Source of the DNA: Bdellovibrionales bacterium | Lineage (GTDB): Bacteria; Bdellovibrionota; Bdellovibrionia; Bdellovibrionales; Bdellovibrionaceae | Direction: 5' to 3' | Length of the DNA stretch: 16,778 bases | Assembly (NCBI GenBank): GCA_027320785.1 | Contig: DAHVKR010000001.1 | Location: 1-16,778, forward strand | Shown here: piece after piece, positions 15,200 through 16,778 of the stretch | Position numbering within the stretch: the stretch's first letter is position 1 | Layout of the letters: each line of letters opens with the position of its first letter | Position numbers and translations under genes: made by a program | The notes under the pieces: generated by a model | What the model was told of the DNA's origin: nothing | The model's database searches: none | Seen by the model: the letters and a program-made list of their open reading frames with translations, nothing else

Positions 15200-15217
15200 C
15201 TGTCAGGATTTAGTCAA
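15200..15217 (+). promoter_or_regulatory. Candidate Pho-box-like direct repeat upstream of phoU
   Basis: CTGTCAG (15200-15206), a 4-base spacer GATT, and TAGTCAA (15211-15217) give GTCA repeats exactly 11 bp apart, the layout of the PhoB Pho box (two 7-bp CTGTCAT-like halves with a 4-bp spacer). The first half matches six of seven bases and the second about four of seven. No convincing -10 follows at the expected distance. It would allow PhoB autoregulation of phoU-phoB. By eye only. Confidence 0.35.
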
Positions 15218-15309
15218 AATAAAAGTAGCCCTCAATGAAGCGGGGGGATGAGTTCCCTTGGTGTTGGACAATGGGTAGAAGTCAGTCTATGAAAGAGAGG
15301 GGGGCGAGT

Positions 15310-15969
15310 ATGGAGAGAGCGCACACAGTACAGCTAGAGAATTTAAGATCCAAGGTTGTTGATATGGGAACCTTTGCTCGAAAAGCATTAGGGATAGTTT
15401 TGCAAGCTTTGGTTGAAAAGAGAATGGATCTTTTTGAGGAAGTTTTTGAAATCGAAAAAAGTATCAATCAGTGGCATAAACAGTTGGATGAAGAGGCTGT
15501 TGAGTATCTAGCCGCAAATGGTCCTGTGGCAAGAGACCTACGAGCCGTCGTTTCTCTTGTTAAGATCAATACAGATTTAGAGCGAATGGGAGATCAATGT
15601 GTGAATGTGGCCTATATTGGTCGAGATGCTTTAAGGCTCAATCTAGATTTAAATATACCTGCTATTCGAACAATGTTTTCTATTGTTCAGGAAATGGTAG
15701 AAAAATCGTTAGAGTCTTTTGTAAAGCGAGATTCTCAAATTGCCCAAAAAGTTTTGTTGATGGATGACGAGGTCGATGATCTCAAGAAAAAAGTGCAAAA
15801 TGATATGATTTCTGAAATGAAGAAAAATCCAGACTTAGTCGAGCGAAATCTCTCTCTGATCTTAATTGCTCGCAATATCGAAAGATTTGGTGACCATGCG
15901 ACTAATATATCTGAAGATGTGATTTATACAGAAGCAGGTCAAGACGTACGCCACGGAGGATTTATATGA
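15310..15969 (+). CDS. phoU: PhoU phosphate-signalling regulator
   Basis: PhoU links the Pst phosphate transporter to the PhoR kinase and dampens the Pho response when phosphate is plentiful. The 219-residue all-helical protein has two homologous three-helix repeats, each with the metal-binding signature: ERMGDQCVN (91-99) and ERFGDHATN (191-199). The start at 15310 is chosen because a strong GAGGGGGG ribosome binding site lies 5 bases upstream and the first residues, MERAHTVQLENLRSKV, match where family members begin. The frame is open back to an ATG at 15235, but those 25 codons show no family similarity. The stop overlaps phoB by ATGA. No pst genes are in view, which differs from the common pstSCAB-phoU order. 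Confidence 0.93.
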   Translation: MERAHTVQLENLRSKVVDMGTFARKALGIVLQALVEKRMDLFEEVFEIEKSINQWHKQLDEEAVEYLAANGPVARDLRAVVSLVKINTDLERMGDQCVNVAYIGRDALRLNLDLNIPAIRTMFSIVQEMVEKSLESFVKRDSQIAQKVLLMDDEVDDLKKKVQNDMISEMKKNPDLVERNLSLILIARNIERFGDHATNISEDVIYTEAGQDVRHGGFI

Positions 15970-16664
15970 GTCCAAGTGCATTGAAAGTGCATGTGATTGA
16001 AGATGAAACTGAAATTCGAGAGCTTATGGCTCTTCATCTATCTCGACAGGGTTATCAAGTCACAGAAAGTGGGAGTACAGAAGAAGCATTAGAAAAACTC
16101 AAAACTCAAAAGTTTGATCTTTTAGTCTTGGATTGGATGCTTCCTGGAATGAGTGGCGTCGATTTTCTGGATCGAATTAAAACTTTAAAAGTCAACTCAC
16201 GTATCCTGATGGTTACGGCAAAATCTGAGCCTCAAGATATTGTGTTTGGTTTAGAGAAGGGCGCGGATGATTATCTGACAAAACCTTTCGATCCCTCCGT
16301 GTTCTTAGCTCGTGTGAAGGTTCTTTTGAGACGAGAGGGTTCTTCCGCAGCACCTCAATACTTTGAGTGCGCCGGGCTCAAGCTCAACTTTGATGCCTAT
16401 GAGGTTTTTTTGGACGGTCAACAACTGCACCTGACCCCCTCAGAGTACAAACTCCTGGCGACTCTTGTGCAAAGCCAAGGACGTGTTTTAACGAGAGATC
16501 AGCTGATTGAAAGAGTCCAAGGAGAGGGCATTAGCGTGACAGGGCGTACTGTTGATACTCATATTTTTGGTCTTCGTAAAAAATTAGGAGCCTGGGCTGA
16601 TCATATTGATACCATTCGAGGAATTGGTTATCGATTTAAGTCAGACTTAAATATTGTTTCATGA
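15966..16664 (+). CDS. phoB: OmpR/PhoB-type response regulator
   Basis: This 232-residue DNA-binding response regulator would activate the phosphate regulon once phosphorylated by its sensor kinase. The receiver domain (about 6-122) has the acidic pair Glu12-Asp13, phospho-acceptor Asp56 in LLVLDWMLPGMSG, Thr84, and Lys106 in LTKPFDP. The winged-helix effector (about 132-230) has LTPSEYKLLATLV, GRVLTRDQLI and GRTVDTHIFGLRKKL, ending IRGIGYRF. Family membership is certain. Naming it PhoB rests on its tight coupling to phoU (ATGA overlap upstream) and to a downstream membrane-kinase start (ATGA overlap), and on the LTPSEYKLL and TVDTHI motifs typical of PhoB-like regulators. Confidence 0.9.
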   Translation: MSPSALKVHVIEDETEIRELMALHLSRQGYQVTESGSTEEALEKLKTQKFDLLVLDWMLPGMSGVDFLDRIKTLKVNSRILMVTAKSEPQDIVFGLEKGADDYLTKPFDPSVFLARVKVLLRREGSSAAPQYFECAGLKLNFDAYEVFLDGQQLHLTPSEYKLLATLVQSQGRVLTRDQLIERVQGEGISVTGRTVDTHIFGLRKKLGAWADHIDTIRGIGYRFKSDLNIVS

Positions 16665-16778
16665 TTTTTAAAAGATTTCCGTGGCGCATTTTTTGGTTGA
16701 GTTTGCTGGCTCAATTTTTCATATTCAGTATTCTCTATGGGTTGTTATGCTACACGACTCAGGTTGTATGGGATACAG
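16661..16778 (+). CDS. phoR: Sensor histidine kinase, probably PhoR (5' end only)
   Basis: Only about 39 codons are present before the window ends. They encode MIFKRFPWR followed by a hydrophobic segment (about 10-32, IFWLSLLAQFFIFSILYGLLCY), that is a basic N terminus and first transmembrane helix, as expected for a membrane sensor kinase. The ATG overlaps the phoB stop (ATGA). Identification as the phosphate sensor is by gene order alone; no kinase motif is visible in the part seen. Confidence 0.6.
   Translation, partial: MIFKRFPWRIFWLSLLAQFFIFSILYGLLCYTTQVVWDT

Noticed and set aside
15235..15309. 25-codon N-terminal extension of phoU
   Set aside because: The extension has no similarity to PhoU proteins, while ATG 15310 has a strong ribosome binding site and begins where the family begins.

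Overview
The window is a chromosomal stretch of a Gram-negative bacterium. Two products have AVA|Q-type signal peptides, one of them a predicted outer-membrane barrel ending in Phe. The EF-G is the SGKTT type seen in mitochondrial EF-G1 and in spirochaete, planctomycete and delta-proteobacterial genomes. Together with the moderate, AT-leaning composition and short intergenic gaps, this points to Bdellovibrionota or a related former delta-proteobacterial lineage. That placement is inference. Nearly all of the window is housekeeping sequence. I see no transposase, phage gene, CRISPR array, tRNA or rRNA.

Layout. Bases 1-2257 (+) hold a tightly packed operon: the 3' end of a 2-oxoacid dehydrogenase E1 alpha gene, its E1 beta partner, and an uncharacterised SAM methyltransferase. 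It closes at a hairpin that spans the last stop codon. Bases 2281-4387 (-) hold pyrE, then cutA and a CNNM/CorC-type CBS membrane protein, the last two joined by an ATGA overlap. A possible small membrane ORF lies antisense to cutA. Bases 4388-4953 contain a 253-bp non-coding stretch with an inverted repeat, a probable 53-residue membrane peptide gene, and a very strong terminator shared with fusA. fusA (-) and a short recQ-type helicase (+) diverge from 7063-7223. A small secreted protein and aat follow, meeting a PilZ-domain membrane protein head to head on the minus strand.

The right-hand third is a phosphate and polyphosphate block. ppk and sixA are translationally coupled and converge, 4 bp apart, on ppx. 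An outer-membrane beta-barrel gene diverges from ppx. Then come phoU, phoB and the first codons of a membrane sensor kinase, all linked by ATGA overlaps. Polyphosphate synthesis (ppk), its breakdown (ppx), a phosphohistidine phosphatase (sixA), a possible porin and the phosphate-sensing regulators therefore sit together without pst transporter genes in view. A candidate Pho-box-like direct repeat precedes phoU.

The points most worth a second look are the mitochondrial-type EF-G, the ppk-sixA coupling, the barrel protein inside the phosphate block, the Glu-to-Gln change in the E1 beta motif FGEDV, the abbreviated RecQ, and the small ORFs at 2936 and 4641. I found no convincing undescribed multi-gene system.
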